Source of the DNA: Halalkalicoccus sp. NIPERK01
Lineage (GTDB): Archaea > Halobacteriota > Halobacteria > Halobacteriales > Halalkalicoccaceae
Direction: 5' to 3'
Length of the DNA: 64,000 bases
NCBI RefSeq assembly: GCF_030287405.1
Contig: NZ_JASVVV010000002.1
Span: 372,001-436,000, forward strand
Part shown: positions 8,868 through 17,604 of the stretch, piece after piece
How the letters are laid out: each line of letters begins with the position of its first letter
How positions within the stretch are numbered: position 1 is the first letter of the stretch
Made by a program: the position numbers and the translations under genes
The notes under the pieces: model-generated
Told to the model about the DNA's origin: nothing
Seen by the model: only the letters and a program-made list of their open reading frames with translations
Databases searched by the model: none

Positions 8868-9296
8868 ATGCTCTATCGCGATCTCGACGGGAGCGAAGCC
8901 GAGAGCCCAGAGGACCTGCGTCGCCAGTACGAGTCGGAACTCGCGGAGGTCGTCGAGTCGGTCGGCGTCGAACGCGCCGCCGAGGAGACGGGGATCGGGA
9001 CGGACCGACTGGAGGCGCTCGTCGCGGACGAGTCGCCGGAACTCACCGTCGAGGACGCCGCGAAGATCCTCGCGCTCTCGGAGGAGGAACCCGACGCCGA
9101 GATCGTCCGCGCCGAGATCGAGGACCGCCTCCTGCTTGGGATGACCACCGCCGTGTTGGACGTCGACACCATCGCCGCCAATATTCAGGGAGATCTCTCG
9201 GGCAAGGAGGTCCACCAGCGCGTCGAGGGCCGCGCCCCGATGACGCTCGCCGAGTACGCGAGGATCCACTACTTCATCGGGGAGCGAAAGCGCTGA
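8868..9296 (+). CDS. DUF5791 family protein
   Basis: A 142-residue acidic soluble protein with the haloarchaeal DUF5791 pattern: 'LRRQYESELAEVVESVGVE', then 'LEALVADESPELTVEDAAKIL', then 'LLLGMTTAVLDVDTIAANI'. Function unknown; the helical middle could be a degenerate HTH. Its TGA shares bases with the ATG of the next gene (9296), indicating translational coupling with the epimerase-like enzyme. Confidence 0.85.
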   Translation: MLYRDLDGSEAESPEDLRRQYESELAEVVESVGVERAAEETGIGTDRLEALVADESPELTVEDAAKILALSEEEPDAEIVRAEIEDRLLLGMTTAVLDVDTIAANIQGDLSGKEVHQRVEGRAPMTLAEYARIHYFIGERKR

Positions 9297-10174
9297 TGCG
9301 CGTCGCGATACTGGGCTGTGGCTATATCGGGTTGGAACTCGGCAGACAGCTCACGGCTCGCGGCCACGACGTCGTGGGGGTTCGGCGCTCCCCCGAGGGA
9401 TGCGAGGCGATCGAGGAGGCCGGTTTCCAGAGTGTGCGGGCGGACGTCACCGACCGCGACGCGCTCGCCGGCGTTCCCGACGCGGACGCGCTCGTCTTCG
9501 CGGCGAGTTCGGGCGGGCGCGGTGCCGAGGCCGCCCGCGAGGTCTACGTCCGCGGGCTCGAAACCGCCATCGGGCACTTCGCGGGGCGGGCGGACCCGCC
9601 CGAGCGGCTGCTCTACACCTCCAGTACCGGCGTCTACGGCGACCACGGCGGCGAGTGGGTCGACGAGGAGACGCCCACGGAGCCGGCAACCGAGAAGACC
9701 CGCGTGCTGTGGGAGGCCGAGGAGACGGCGCTCGATTCCCCCATCCCCGGCACCGTCGTTCGCTTCGCGGGGCTGTACGGCCCCGACCGATACCGCCTCG
9801 AACGCTATCTGGAGGGGCCCGTCACCGAGGGGTACCTGAACATGGTCCACCGCGAGGACGCCGCGGGCGCGGTACGATACCTCCTCGAGGAGAACCTCGC
9901 ACGCGGCGAGGTCGTGTTGGCGGTCGACGACGAACCCGTCGACAAGTGGGCGTTCGCCGACTGGCTCGCCGAGCAGTGCGGGGTTCCCGAACCCCCGAAG
10001 GAGACCAAAGAGGAGCGCCTTTCCGATCCGAACCTCTCCGAGCCCGCCCGACGGCGACTCGAGACGAGCAAGCGCTGTTCGAACGCGAAACTCCGCGAAC
10101 TCGGCTACGAGTTCTCCTATCCCACCTTTCGGGAGGGGTACCGCGAGGCGGTCGCGGCCTACCCGCGCCGGTAG
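9296..10174 (+). CDS. NAD(P)-dependent epimerase/dehydratase (extended SDR, YeeZ-like)
   Basis: A 292-residue Rossmann-fold protein beginning with the nucleotide-binding 'VAILGCGYIGLELGRQL' (GxGxxG). The SDR features follow: 'ALVFAASSGG', 'LLYTSSTGVYGDHGGEWVDE' (active-site Ser/Tyr region), 'VVRFAGLYGPDR' and 'NMVHREDAAGAVRYLL'. This is the short atypical extended-SDR class acting on sugar nucleotides or related substrates; the substrate is not deducible. Overlaps the upstream DUF5791 gene by one base. Confidence 0.88.
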   Translation: MRVAILGCGYIGLELGRQLTARGHDVVGVRRSPEGCEAIEEAGFQSVRADVTDRDALAGVPDADALVFAASSGGRGAEAAREVYVRGLETAIGHFAGRADPPERLLYTSSTGVYGDHGGEWVDEETPTEPATEKTRVLWEAEETALDSPIPGTVVRFAGLYGPDRYRLERYLEGPVTEGYLNMVHREDAAGAVRYLLEENLARGEVVLAVDDEPVDKWAFADWLAEQCGVPEPPKETKEERLSDPNLSEPARRRLETSKRCSNAKLRELGYEFSYPTFREGYREAVAAYPRR

Positions 10175-10213
10175 GAGCCGACAGTATATTCCGCTCGCGC
10201 CGGTAGTCCCCCC

Positions 10214-11302
10214 ATGGCGACCGCAGACGGCACCTGGTCCTACCGGGATCGGTTCGGGGAGGAGTTCGGCCGGACGTACTTCCGGCGCTTCGGCGACGGC
10301 GTCGTCTCCAGTCTCGGCCTCGGGACCTACCTCGGCGACCCGAGCGACGCGGTGGACGAGAGGTACGAAGAAGCGATCACGGCGGCGCTCGAAAACGGCT
10401 GTAACGTCCTCGATACGGCGATCAACTACCGCCACCAGCGAAGCGAGCGCGTGGTGGGACGGGCGCTCGCGGGGGCGGACGTCGACCGCGAAGCGGTGCT
10501 GGTCGCGACCAAGGGCGGCTTCCTCCCCTTCGCCGGCGAACGACCCGCCGATCCGGGCGAGTACGTTCGGGAGGAGTACGTCGATCCGGGGGTCGTCGAC
10601 CGCGAGGAGTTGGTGCGCGGGAGCCACTGCATCGCGCCCGACTTCCTCGAGGACCAACTCGATCGTTCGCTGTCGAACCTCGGTCTAGAAACGGTCGACC
10701 TGTACTACGTCCACAACCCCGAGACACAGCTCCAGGAGCGCTCGCGCGAGGTCGTCTACGACCGGCTAGAGGCGGCGTTCGCCCGGCTAGAGGAGCGCGT
10801 CGCCGCGGGCGACCTCCGGTACTACGGGGTGGCGACGTGGGACGCGTTCCGGGTTCCGCCCGACCACGCGAGCTACCTCTCGCTTCCCGAGGTCGCCTCG
10901 CGGGCGCGGGCGGCGGCGAAGGCGGCCGGAAACACCGCGACCCACCTCCGAGCGATCCAACTCCCCTTCAACGTCCACATGGCCGACGCCTTCACCGTCG
11001 CGGCCCACGAGGGGAGCGAGGGAACCGAGAGCACGCTCCGATTCGCCCGGAGGGCCGGGCTGAACGTCTTCACGAGCGCGAGCATCGGACAGGGACGATT
11101 GGCCCAAGGACTCCCCGAGGCGGTCGCCGAACGCCTGGAGGGCGAGTCCTCGGTACAGAAGGCGATCAACTTCGCGCGCAGCGCGCCGGGCGTGACGAGC
11201 GCGCTCGTCGGGGCGAGTTCGCCAGAGCACGTCCGCGAGAACCTCGACGCCTGTCGGTTCGATCCGATGGGCGCGGAGGCGTTCGACCGGGTCTTCGAGT
11301 GA
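10214..11302 (+). CDS. aldo/keto reductase (IolS-like, long form)
   Basis: A 362-residue NAD(P)H-dependent oxidoreductase with the TIM-barrel AKR motifs: 'SSLGLGTYLGDPSD', 'NVLDTAINYRHQRSERVVG' (Asp/Tyr), 'LVATKGG' (Lys), 'DLYYVHNPETQL' (His), 'GVATWDAF' and the C-terminal cofactor region 'SALVGASSPEHV'. An insertion around residues 105-140 ('EYVREEYVDPGVVDREELVR'-like) lengthens it relative to typical AKRs. It is unrelated in length to the frameshifted AKR near 1.7 kb, so they are not recent duplicates. Convergent with the radical SAM gene. Confidence 0.9.
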   Translation: MATADGTWSYRDRFGEEFGRTYFRRFGDGVVSSLGLGTYLGDPSDAVDERYEEAITAALENGCNVLDTAINYRHQRSERVVGRALAGADVDREAVLVATKGGFLPFAGERPADPGEYVREEYVDPGVVDREELVRGSHCIAPDFLEDQLDRSLSNLGLETVDLYYVHNPETQLQERSREVVYDRLEAAFARLEERVAAGDLRYYGVATWDAFRVPPDHASYLSLPEVASRARAAAKAAGNTATHLRAIQLPFNVHMADAFTVAAHEGSEGTESTLRFARRAGLNVFTSASIGQGRLAQGLPEAVAERLEGESSVQKAINFARSAPGVTSALVGASSPEHVRENLDACRFDPMGAEAFDRVFE

Positions 11303-11312
11303 GCTCCGACAC

Positions 11313-13013
11313 TCACGCGAACCGCGAGAGGTCCACGCCGGCCACCTCGCCCGCCTCCCGTGCGGAGTCGTAGGGCCGGCCGACGACGATGTCGCCCGCG
11401 GTCGACCGCCCGAGACCCGGGATCGCCGTGAGTTCGTCCATCGTCGCGCCGTTGACGTCGAGCGGGTACGGAACCGCCGTCACCGACCGGTAGCCGTGGT
11501 CCACGACCGCGACGTCCATCGTGGTCCCGAGGTCGTGCTCGCCGGGCACGCCGATCAGAAGCGAGTAGGTCCCCAGTTGTCGCCCGAAGGTCCTGCCGTT
11601 CTCGTGGTACTCCATGTGGACGTCCTCCAACACCGTTCCCGCGGGCGCGACCCGCTTCAGCATCGGGTTGTCGATCTCCTCGCGGACCTCGCGTTTGTAC
11701 GGCTGGAACTGGCGTTTGTGCTCGCGGGCGATGTCGGCGCCGGTCTCGGCCATCTCCGTCCCCGCGAACGCCATCACCTGCCGGATGTTGATCCGCCGGA
11801 CCATCAGCCCCTCGTCGTAGACCCGCTGCAGGAATTGCTTGTTGTGCTCGTAGGTCTCCTCGCGCTCGCCCATCAGCCCGTGAACGAGGTTGATCCCCGG
11901 CAGGAGTTTCGGCAGTCGATCCCCGGATCCCTCGCCGTGTGAGGGACCCGTTCCCGGTTTCTCTCCGGGTCGCCACCCGCCCTCCTCGTTGACCACCCGC
12001 ACCGCCTCCAGACACTCCTCGGCGCTCACGAGCAGGTTGTTCTCCTCTTGAACCACGGGATCCGCACTCTCCAATCCGAACGCCGCGGTGTCGCCGGGCG
12101 TGTTGTGCTCGGCGATGATCCGGATCCCCTCGCGCGACTTCTCGGGATACTCGACGATCGTCACCGGGTTCATGTTGTCCAGATGCAGCGTCCCGAGGTC
12201 GGGGACGGCCTCGCGGATCCCGCCGTAGAGCTCCCGCAAGGCGTCGGGGTTGGGTGCCTCGCCGTCGCCGCCGAACGCGAGGATGTCGGCCTGCCGACCC
12301 AGCCGGAAGTGGCGGGCGCCGTGCTCGGCGAGGTGCGACACCTCGCTGACCACCGAGTCGGCGCTGCGGAAGGCTGGATCGCCGTAGAGCGGCTCGGTAC
12401 AGAACGAACACCGGTACGCACAGCCCCGCGAGGTCTCCATCTCGCAGATCAGGTAGTCGGGGTGATTGGGGTGCTGTTCGATCACGAACGCGCCCTTCCG
12501 GCTCCAGCGGTCGATCTCCCCGTTGTCGCGCATCCGGTCGCCGAACCCTTCGAGTCCCGATTCCACGAGGTCGGCGGCGGCGGCCTCGACGTCGCCCTTC
12601 GCGACGAAGTCGTAATCGAGGTCCTTTCGCTCCATGTCTTGGGCCCCGGCGTTCTCCTCGCCGACGCCGAACCTCACGGGCCCGCCCATCAGGCTGGTTC
12701 CACGGGAAACCCACGCCAGTTTCTTCACCTCGTCGGGCTCGGCGGGCGTCCCGCCGACGTACTTCCCGGGGACGGTCATCCCGCCGATGTAGACCATCAG
12801 ATCGGCGTCCTCGACGTCGCGCCATTTTCCCCTGTCTTCGCGCAACTCGTCGATCGTGTGGTAGGTGATTTCCTCTCGAGCGACGCCCGCATCCACCAGC
12901 GCGCCCGCGGTGTAGCGGGGGTACGTCGAGACGTAGGGGGGAACCCCGAAGTGTGCCGGCTCGTCGACGTAGCCGTCGACCAGCGTCACCGAGAGCTCGG
13001 AGGGGTCGGTCAT
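11313..13013 (-). CDS. radical SAM protein with C-terminal helix-hairpin-helix
   Basis: A 566-residue archaeal radical SAM protein. The [4Fe-4S] cysteines are C198, C202 and C205 in 'SRGCAYRCSFC'. Upstream is a B12-binding-like region ('LMVYIGGMTVPGKYVGG'). The final residues contain a helix-hairpin-helix, 'MDELTAIPGLGRSTAGDIV', normally a non-specific DNA-binding element. The preferred ATG at 13013 removes five unlikely residues from the longest frame. The reaction is unknown; the HhH makes a nucleic-acid substrate plausible but unproven. Confidence 0.88.
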   Translation of the reverse strand: MTDPSELSVTLVDGYVDEPAHFGVPPYVSTYPRYTAGALVDAGVAREEITYHTIDELREDRGKWRDVEDADLMVYIGGMTVPGKYVGGTPAEPDEVKKLAWVSRGTSLMGGPVRFGVGEENAGAQDMERKDLDYDFVAKGDVEAAAADLVESGLEGFGDRMRDNGEIDRWSRKGAFVIEQHPNHPDYLICEMETSRGCAYRCSFCTEPLYGDPAFRSADSVVSEVSHLAEHGARHFRLGRQADILAFGGDGEAPNPDALRELYGGIREAVPDLGTLHLDNMNPVTIVEYPEKSREGIRIIAEHNTPGDTAAFGLESADPVVQEENNLLVSAEECLEAVRVVNEEGGWRPGEKPGTGPSHGEGSGDRLPKLLPGINLVHGLMGEREETYEHNKQFLQRVYDEGLMVRRINIRQVMAFAGTEMAETGADIAREHKRQFQPYKREVREEIDNPMLKRVAPAGTVLEDVHMEYHENGRTFGRQLGTYSLLIGVPGEHDLGTTMDVAVVDHGYRSVTAVPYPLDVNGATMDELTAIPGLGRSTAGDIVVGRPYDSAREAGEVAGVDLSRFA

Positions 13014-13045
13014 ACCCGCTCTAACCACCGGAACGACAAAAGCCG

Positions 13046-13537
13046 TTATACCCGGTGGAACTCGATCTCGTCGTTCTCGGTGTCGACGACCGCCACCGTC
13101 CGGTGTTCCTCGGGGACCGTCGGGAAGTGTGCGCCGGGGTTCACTACCAGAGTCCCGTCGACAGCCCGTTCCTCGCGTTCGTGGTGGTGGCCGTAACAGA
13201 CGTAGTCGTACTCGCCCGCCTCTGCGTAGCCCGCGACCTCCTCCTTCGACTCCCCGTGGAGCACGGCGAAGCGCGCCCCGCCGAGTTCGAGGTCGGCGAA
13301 GCGACCGTGGAGTTCGCCGTCGATCTCCTCGAAGCCCGCCTCGAGACCCTCGACCTCGCCGTCGTTGTTGCCGAGCACGCCGTGGACCGAAAAGCCCTCG
13401 AAGAAGGGGAGCACCGGCGGGGCGATGAAGTCGCCACAGTGGATCAGGGTCCCGATCCCCTCCTCTCGGAACAGGTCGGTCGCGCGCTCGATCGCCGCGA
13501 CGTTGTCGTGAGTATCGGAGATGACGCCGACTCTCAT
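13046..13537 (-). CDS. YfcE/MJ0936-type metallophosphoesterase
   Basis: A 163-residue calcineurin-like phosphodiesterase. Metal-binding motifs are complete: 'VGVISDTHDN' (D-x-H), 'LIHCGDFI' (GD), 'GVLGNNDGE' (GNND), 'AVLHGES' (GH equivalent) and 'CYGHHHERE' (GHxH). ATG 13537 starts exactly at 'MRVGVISDTH'; the longer start at 13561 is rejected. Family members hydrolyse phosphodiesters such as bis(p-nitrophenyl) phosphate in vitro; the natural substrate is open. Lies 32 bases upstream of the radical SAM gene on the same strand. Confidence 0.93.
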   Translation of the reverse strand: MRVGVISDTHDNVAAIERATDLFREEGIGTLIHCGDFIAPPVLPFFEGFSVHGVLGNNDGEVEGLEAGFEEIDGELHGRFADLELGGARFAVLHGESKEEVAGYAEAGEYDYVCYGHHHEREERAVDGTLVVNPGAHFPTVPEEHRTVAVVDTENDEIEFHRV

Positions 13538-13610
13538 AGGGGCTGGTCGGCGGGCGCGCACTTAGAACTCACCCACGGCATTGATAACCGCGGCGGGCTT
13601 ACACCATCGC

Positions 13611-13769
13611 ATGCCCGCGACCCTCGAAGTCGTCTGTACGGACGACGACTGCGAACTCGACATGTTCGAACTCCACTACACCTACGACATGCCCGACGAC
13701 GTCGGCGTCGAGGACTTTCAGTGTCCCTACTGTGGGGGCGTCGACTGCCTCGAGGCCGTCGAACTGTGA
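13611..13769 (+). CDS. 52-residue CPxCG zinc-finger microprotein
   Basis: This short protein starts 'MPATLEVVCTDDDCELDMFE' and has Cys pairs 'CTDDDC' and 'CPYCGGVDC'. It belongs to the CPxCG-type zinc-finger microproteins widespread in haloarchaea; function unknown. Its stop (13767-13769) is two bases before the ATG of the Hsp20 gene, so the two are probably one transcript. The upstream in-frame start at 13581 is rejected because the conserved-looking sequence begins at the ATG at 13611. Confidence 0.8.
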   Translation: MPATLEVVCTDDDCELDMFELHYTYDMPDDVGVEDFQCPYCGGVDCLEAVEL

Positions 13770-13771
13770 CC

Positions 13772-14227
13772 ATGAAGGTCTGGGAGATCGGGAAGTCGGT
13801 CGGCAACCGGGTCGCAGAAAGCGTCGGCCGGGTCGCGAGCCGCGTCCAGGAGTCACGCCCGCTCGCGGTCGACTTACTCGAGAGCGACGACGCCTACCTC
13901 GCGGTCTTCGACGCGCCGGGCGTCTCGGGCGGCGACGTGCAGGTCCGGTTCGTCGACGGCGAGGTCCGCGTCCGCCTCGAACGGTTCCGCGAGTTCCACG
14001 AGGGCTTCGAGATGCGCCTGCCCGGACGCGGCCTCTCGCTCGACGGCCACGTCCGACTGCCCGAACGCGCGGTGGTCGACGCCGAGGCCGCGACGGCCAC
14101 GCTCAAGGACGACGGCACGCTGCAGGTCCACGTCCCCAAGAGCGACGAGGAGGGCGCGACGACCGTCACGATCGAGGACGCCGACCCGACGGATGCGGAC
14201 GACACGACGGGCGACACCTCCGATTAG
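13772..14227 (+). CDS. Hsp20/alpha-crystallin family protein
   Basis: A 151-residue small heat-shock-like protein. The alpha-crystallin domain (about residues 35-130) contains 'DAYLAVFDAPGVSGGDVQVR', 'EGFEMRLPGRGLSLDGHVRL' and the beta-strand 'ATLKDDGTLQVHVPKS', close to the canonical 'A-x-x-x-n-G-v-L' signature. The N-terminal arm is amphipathic ('IGKSVGNRVAESVGRVASRV'). Such proteins hold unfolding clients in solution. Coupled to the zinc-finger microprotein upstream; its 3' end overlaps the convergent FAD oxidoreductase by four bases. Confidence 0.87.
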   Translation: MKVWEIGKSVGNRVAESVGRVASRVQESRPLAVDLLESDDAYLAVFDAPGVSGGDVQVRFVDGEVRVRLERFREFHEGFEMRLPGRGLSLDGHVRLPERAVVDAEAATATLKDDGTLQVHVPKSDEEGATTVTIEDADPTDADDTTGDTSD

Positions 14228-15327
14228 AGCGCCAGTCCCTCGACGATCGGGAACTCCTCCTCGCCCGTGAATCGCGTCGGGTCGAACGCCCCTATTCCCG
14301 GTTCGCCGCGCACCTCTCGTGCGATCCGCTCGCCGAGCGCCGGCGCGCGCATGAACCCGTGGCCCTGCCAGCCGGTCGCGACGTACAGCCCATCCGCGAG
14401 CCAGCCCAGAAGCGGATCGCCGTCGGGCGTCGCGGTACAGAGCCCCGCCCACGCCCGCTCGACTGTCGGTTCCGGGAGGCCGAACCGCTCGCTCGTCCGT
14501 TCGAGCGCGGACGCGACGAACGCCCCGTCGGCCTCCCGGTTCCATCCCTCGGGGTCGCTCTCGACCTCCTCGGTACCGTCTCCCACGAGCAGCCCGTCCG
14601 GGTGGGGCCGGAAGTAGAAGCCGGCGCTCGCGTCGTATCCCATCGGCGTCTCGAGAGCGGCGTCGAGGACGAGCGCCTGCACCCGGTAGGGTTTCATGGC
14701 GATCGAGCGGCCCGCTTCCTCGAGGATTCGCTTCGTGTGTGCGCCCGCCGCGACGATCATTACGTCGAACGCCTCGCGCTCGCCGTCGGCGAGGACGCCC
14801 CCCTCCGCGAGCGAGACGGGCGTGTGCGTCCTGATGTCGACGCCCGCCGCGCGCGCCCTCTCGGCCATCACCTCCGCGTAGGTCGCGGGGTCGGTCCAGC
14901 CCGCGTTCCGCGCGAGGGCGGCCACGCCCGCGTCGTCGGTGTCGAGCGCGGGCGCGAGGTCGGCGAGGTCCTCCGGAGCGAGGAGTTCGGCGTCGATTCC
15001 GTGGCGCTTCATCCCCGCGACCTGCTCGCGGATCGCGTCGCCCCGGCGGTCGTCGTCCTCGTGGGCGAACCAGACGTAGGGGGTCTCGTGGAACTCGAAC
15101 TCGCCGTCGCCCGAGAGTTCCCGAAAGCGCTCGATCGAGCGCCGGCCGATCCGCGCGTCGATCTCCCCGGCGTAGGCGTCGTAGAGCACGCCCGCCGCCC
15201 GGCCCGTGCTCCCCGCGGCGAGCGCGTCGCGCTCGAAGAGGGTCACGTCCTCGCCGGCCGCAGCGAGGTCGGAGGCGGCCGTGAGGCCGACCGCCCCGCC
15301 GCCGACGATCCCGATCTCCCGCGTCAT
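14224..15327 (-). CDS. FAD-dependent oxidoreductase (DAO family)
   Basis: A 367-residue flavoenzyme of the D-amino-acid oxidase/sarcosine oxidase superfamily. It starts with the dinucleotide-binding 'MTREIGIVGGGAVGLTAASD'. Further FAD-contact regions are 'STGRAAGVLYDAYAGE', 'VMIVAAGAHTKRI' and, near the C-terminus, 'GLYVATGWQGHGFMRAPALG'. The ATG at 15327 is at the Rossmann motif; a long upstream extension of the frame is spurious. The substrate (glycine, sarcosine or another amine) cannot be assigned. 41 bases downstream of the next minus-strand gene, so possibly co-transcribed. Confidence 0.9.
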   Translation of the reverse strand: MTREIGIVGGGAVGLTAASDLAAAGEDVTLFERDALAAGSTGRAAGVLYDAYAGEIDARIGRRSIERFRELSGDGEFEFHETPYVWFAHEDDDRRGDAIREQVAGMKRHGIDAELLAPEDLADLAPALDTDDAGVAALARNAGWTDPATYAEVMAERARAAGVDIRTHTPVSLAEGGVLADGEREAFDVMIVAAGAHTKRILEEAGRSIAMKPYRVQALVLDAALETPMGYDASAGFYFRPHPDGLLVGDGTEEVESDPEGWNREADGAFVASALERTSERFGLPEPTVERAWAGLCTATPDGDPLLGWLADGLYVATGWQGHGFMRAPALGERIAREVRGEPGIGAFDPTRFTGEEEFPIVEGLAL

Positions 15328-15368
15328 GGACGGGCGAACCGGCCCGGACGCCATAGCCGTGGCGGTCC

Positions 15369-16148
15369 TCACCTTAGAAACGACTCGATGCCGCGGGCGG
15401 GGTAGCCGACGACCGTGTCCGCGCCGGCCTCCCGGAGCGCCGCGACCTGTCGGCGGACCCCCTCGGGAGCGCCCACGAGCGCGAAGTCGCCGCTCGCGGC
15501 CAGCAGCACCTCGCGGGCGCGGTCGGTCGCCGACGAGTCGGTCGGTGCGCCCTCGGGCAGCGCGCTCGCGACGGGCCGCCTGCGGGCGACGTACGCCCCG
15601 AGCGCGTCGAGCACCGCATCGGGGTCCTCGGTCAACACCGTCGGCGCGTAGACGGCGATCTCGCCCGAGAAGCCCGCCGCCCGGAGCGCGCGCAGGTCCC
15701 GCGGCGTCGAGCGACCCAGCAGTTCGAACTGGGGCGCGCCGGTCGCCAGCGCGAGGCGTTCGACCCCCTCGGTGCCGACCCACGCCCCCGGCGCGCCCTC
15801 CGCGGCCGCACCCAGGCGCGGCGCGAGCGCCTTTTCCCGTTCCTTCTCGCCGAGGTAGGCGCTGTGACCCGCGACGAGCACTCGCCGAACCCCCCCGGGG
15901 AGCGCCGCGAGCAGCGAGTCGTCGCCCAGCGGGTCGAAGCCGTCGGCCCGGACGGGCGTCGTGAGGTAGACCTCCTTCTCGGCGGCGAGCGCTTCGAGCG
16001 CCCCGCGCTCGGGGAGGTGCCGCCGCCCCTCGTAGTCGATCACGACCGTCTCGAACGGGAGGTCCACACCGCGGGAGACGTCACACTCGGCGGGTTTGAG
16101 CGCGGCGGCGTCCAGCCCCGTCGAGCGCGCCCGCTCACCGGCCAGCAT
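15369..16148 (-). CDS. conserved haloarchaeal protein, luciferase-like barrel suspected
   Basis: A protein of about 259 residues from the ATG at 16148. I do not recognise an experimentally defined function. The N-terminus 'RSTGLDAAALKPAECDVSRG' looks like a conserved family start. The end 'GAPEGVRRQVAALREAGADT' resembles the last repeat of luciferase-like/methylene-tetrahydromethanopterin reductase barrels ('GTPEEVAERVAELVEAGAD'), so an F420-linked oxidoreductase-type fold is possible. In-frame codons extend upstream to 16220 without further support. Same strand as, and just upstream of, the DAO-type enzyme. Confidence 0.75.
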   Translation of the reverse strand: MLAGERARSTGLDAAALKPAECDVSRGVDLPFETVVIDYEGRRHLPERGALEALAAEKEVYLTTPVRADGFDPLGDDSLLAALPGGVRRVLVAGHSAYLGEKEREKALAPRLGAAAEGAPGAWVGTEGVERLALATGAPQFELLGRSTPRDLRALRAAGFSGEIAVYAPTVLTEDPDAVLDALGAYVARRRPVASALPEGAPTDSSATDRAREVLLAASGDFALVGAPEGVRRQVAALREAGADTVVGYPARGIESFLR

Positions 16149-16280
16149 CGTTTCCTCCGAAGCGCCGGTCACCGTCGGCCCGGAACGCGATCCCCCGCAG
16201 ACCGGTCCGCGAGTCCCCATAGCGTCTGTGCGGTCATACCCCTCGTAGGGAGGGTCGGGCGCAAAAGCGTGTCGTTCGGC

Positions 16281-16862
16281 CTACCCGTAGGACTCGGGAT
16301 CAAGGCGTGCGGGCGCGCGCCACTCCGTGGTGAGTTCGAGCAGTTGGACCACGATCCGCCCCGTCGCGCCCCAGACGGTGTAGCCGTCGACGTGGAAGTA
16401 GTGGATGACGATCTCGCCGTAGTAGGGGTGCTCGCGGTGTTCGAGTTCGTGGTTCGTCTCGTCGGTGAGTCCCGCGACCGGGAGGACGGCAATCTCGGCG
16501 ACCTCGCGGTCGTTCGGCTCGTAGACCCGGTCGGGGATCTCCACGACGAACGGCGTGACCGAGAACTCGGTGACCGTGCGGATGTCGTCGAGTTGGCCCA
16601 CGAGATCGACCTCCTCCTCCCGGAGGCCGATCTCCTCGCGGGCCTCCCGCAGCGCGGTCGCGTAGATGCTCTCGTCGTGGGTCTCGCGCCCGCCGCCGGG
16701 AAAGCTCATCTGGCCGGGGTGGTCCGAGAGGTCGTCGGCCCGCTTCGTAAAGAGCAGGTGGGGCTCGCCCGCCCGGTGGACGACGGGAACGATCACCGCC
16801 GCCTCGCGCCGCTCGTCCGTGACCCGGCGGGGCTCCCGACCGGCGACCCAACTGAGGTCCAT
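16281..16862 (-). CDS. NUDIX hydrolase (CoA pyrophosphatase type)
   Basis: A 193-residue NUDIX enzyme. The Nudix box is complete at about residues 57-80: 'PGGGRETHDESIYATALREA' then 'REEIGL'. The preceding 'LLFTKRADDLSDHPGQMSFP' is the signature of the CoA-pyrophosphatase subgroup (YeaB/NudL), which splits CoA or acyl-CoA to phosphopantetheine and 3',5'-ADP. ATG 16862 was chosen over the longer frame because upstream residues are Arg rich. A standalone gene, 23 bases from the next minus-strand gene. Confidence 0.92.
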   Translation of the reverse strand: MDLSWVAGREPRRVTDERREAAVIVPVVHRAGEPHLLFTKRADDLSDHPGQMSFPGGGRETHDESIYATALREAREEIGLREEEVDLVGQLDDIRTVTEFSVTPFVVEIPDRVYEPNDREVAEIAVLPVAGLTDETNHELEHREHPYYGEIVIHYFHVDGYTVWGATGRIVVQLLELTTEWRAPARLDPESYG

Positions 16863-16885
16863 TGGTGGATCTATCGGCTCCGGCA

Positions 16886-17293
16886 CTATAGCCGTTCTTG
16901 CTCGCCGTCGCGCACCCCGCTCGCGTCGACCGGGGCCCACGCCTCCACGTCGTAGCTCACCTCGCGCGCCAGTGCGGGGTCGTCCTCCGCTCGCAACGAG
17001 TCGAGGACCGCCTCGCCCGCCGCCTCCCGGTCCACCTCGCGTTCTGGCACGTCGAGGATGTGCGGCAGGTCGCCCGCGCCCTCGGGGAGCGTCGGGAACG
17101 CGGCGGGGCCCGCCAGGATCAGACCCTCGTGTTCGACCAGCGCGTAGGCGTCGATGGCCTCATCGATCCGCTCGTTGGGGCCTGTCTCCTCGTCCTGACG
17201 GAAGGCGAGTTCGGATCGCGCCCACGCCAGTTCCTCGCGCGTGAGCGCGCCGAACAGGTCGCAGATCCCCGCGAGTTCGTCGTCCGTGAGCAT
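16886..17293 (-). CDS. conserved haloarchaeal acidic protein
   Basis: A 135-residue protein beginning 'MLTDDELAGICDLFGALTRE' and rich in Glu/Asp/Ala. The middle 'RIDEAIDAYALVEHEGLILA' followed by 'GPAAFPTLPEGAGDLPHILD' looks like a family-conserved core. No catalytic motif or membrane segment is visible. The start is the ATG at 17293; the 120-residue upstream extension is Arg/Pro rich and unlikely. Function unknown; may be co-transcribed with the downstream NUDIX gene. Confidence 0.8.
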   Translation of the reverse strand: MLTDDELAGICDLFGALTREELAWARSELAFRQDEETGPNERIDEAIDAYALVEHEGLILAGPAAFPTLPEGAGDLPHILDVPEREVDREAAGEAVLDSLRAEDDPALAREVSYDVEAWAPVDASGVRDGEQERL

Positions 17294-17367
17294 GGTCCCC
17301 CATCGGGCGGGCGGGGGGAAGAACCCCTCGACACAACGGCTTTCCCGACGGCCACCCTTCCCCCGGT

Positions 17368-17598
17368 ATGGACGACACCGCGCTCCTCGAAGCGGTCCGC
17401 GAGGCCGACCCGGCGACGGGCGAACGGATCGCCCACGCCCTCGACGCCGACCCCGCCGCCGTCGAGGCGCGTCTCGAGGAGCTGAAGGGGGCGGGACGGG
17501 TCGCCCACGAGGCGGGCGAGTGGCGACTCGCGCGTGACCCGCGCCTCGATTCGAGCGTCGAGCGGATGGCCGACCGCCTCGGGCGCGAGCGCCGGTAA
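17368..17598 (+). CDS. small winged-helix-like protein
   Basis: A 76-residue protein. 'DDTALLEAVREADPATGERI' followed by 'AHALDADPAAVEARLEELKG' and 'AGRVAHEAGEWRLARDP' has the helix-turn-helix-wing outline of a minimal winged helix, so a DNA-binding role is plausible. It is divergent from the acidic protein at 17293 with 74 bases between, and its stop is followed by the left arm of a perfect inverted repeat. Assigned on pattern only. Confidence 0.65.
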   Translation: MDDTALLEAVREADPATGERIAHALDADPAAVEARLEELKGAGRVAHEAGEWRLARDPRLDSSVERMADRLGRERR

Positions 17599-17604
17599 GG
17601 ATCG

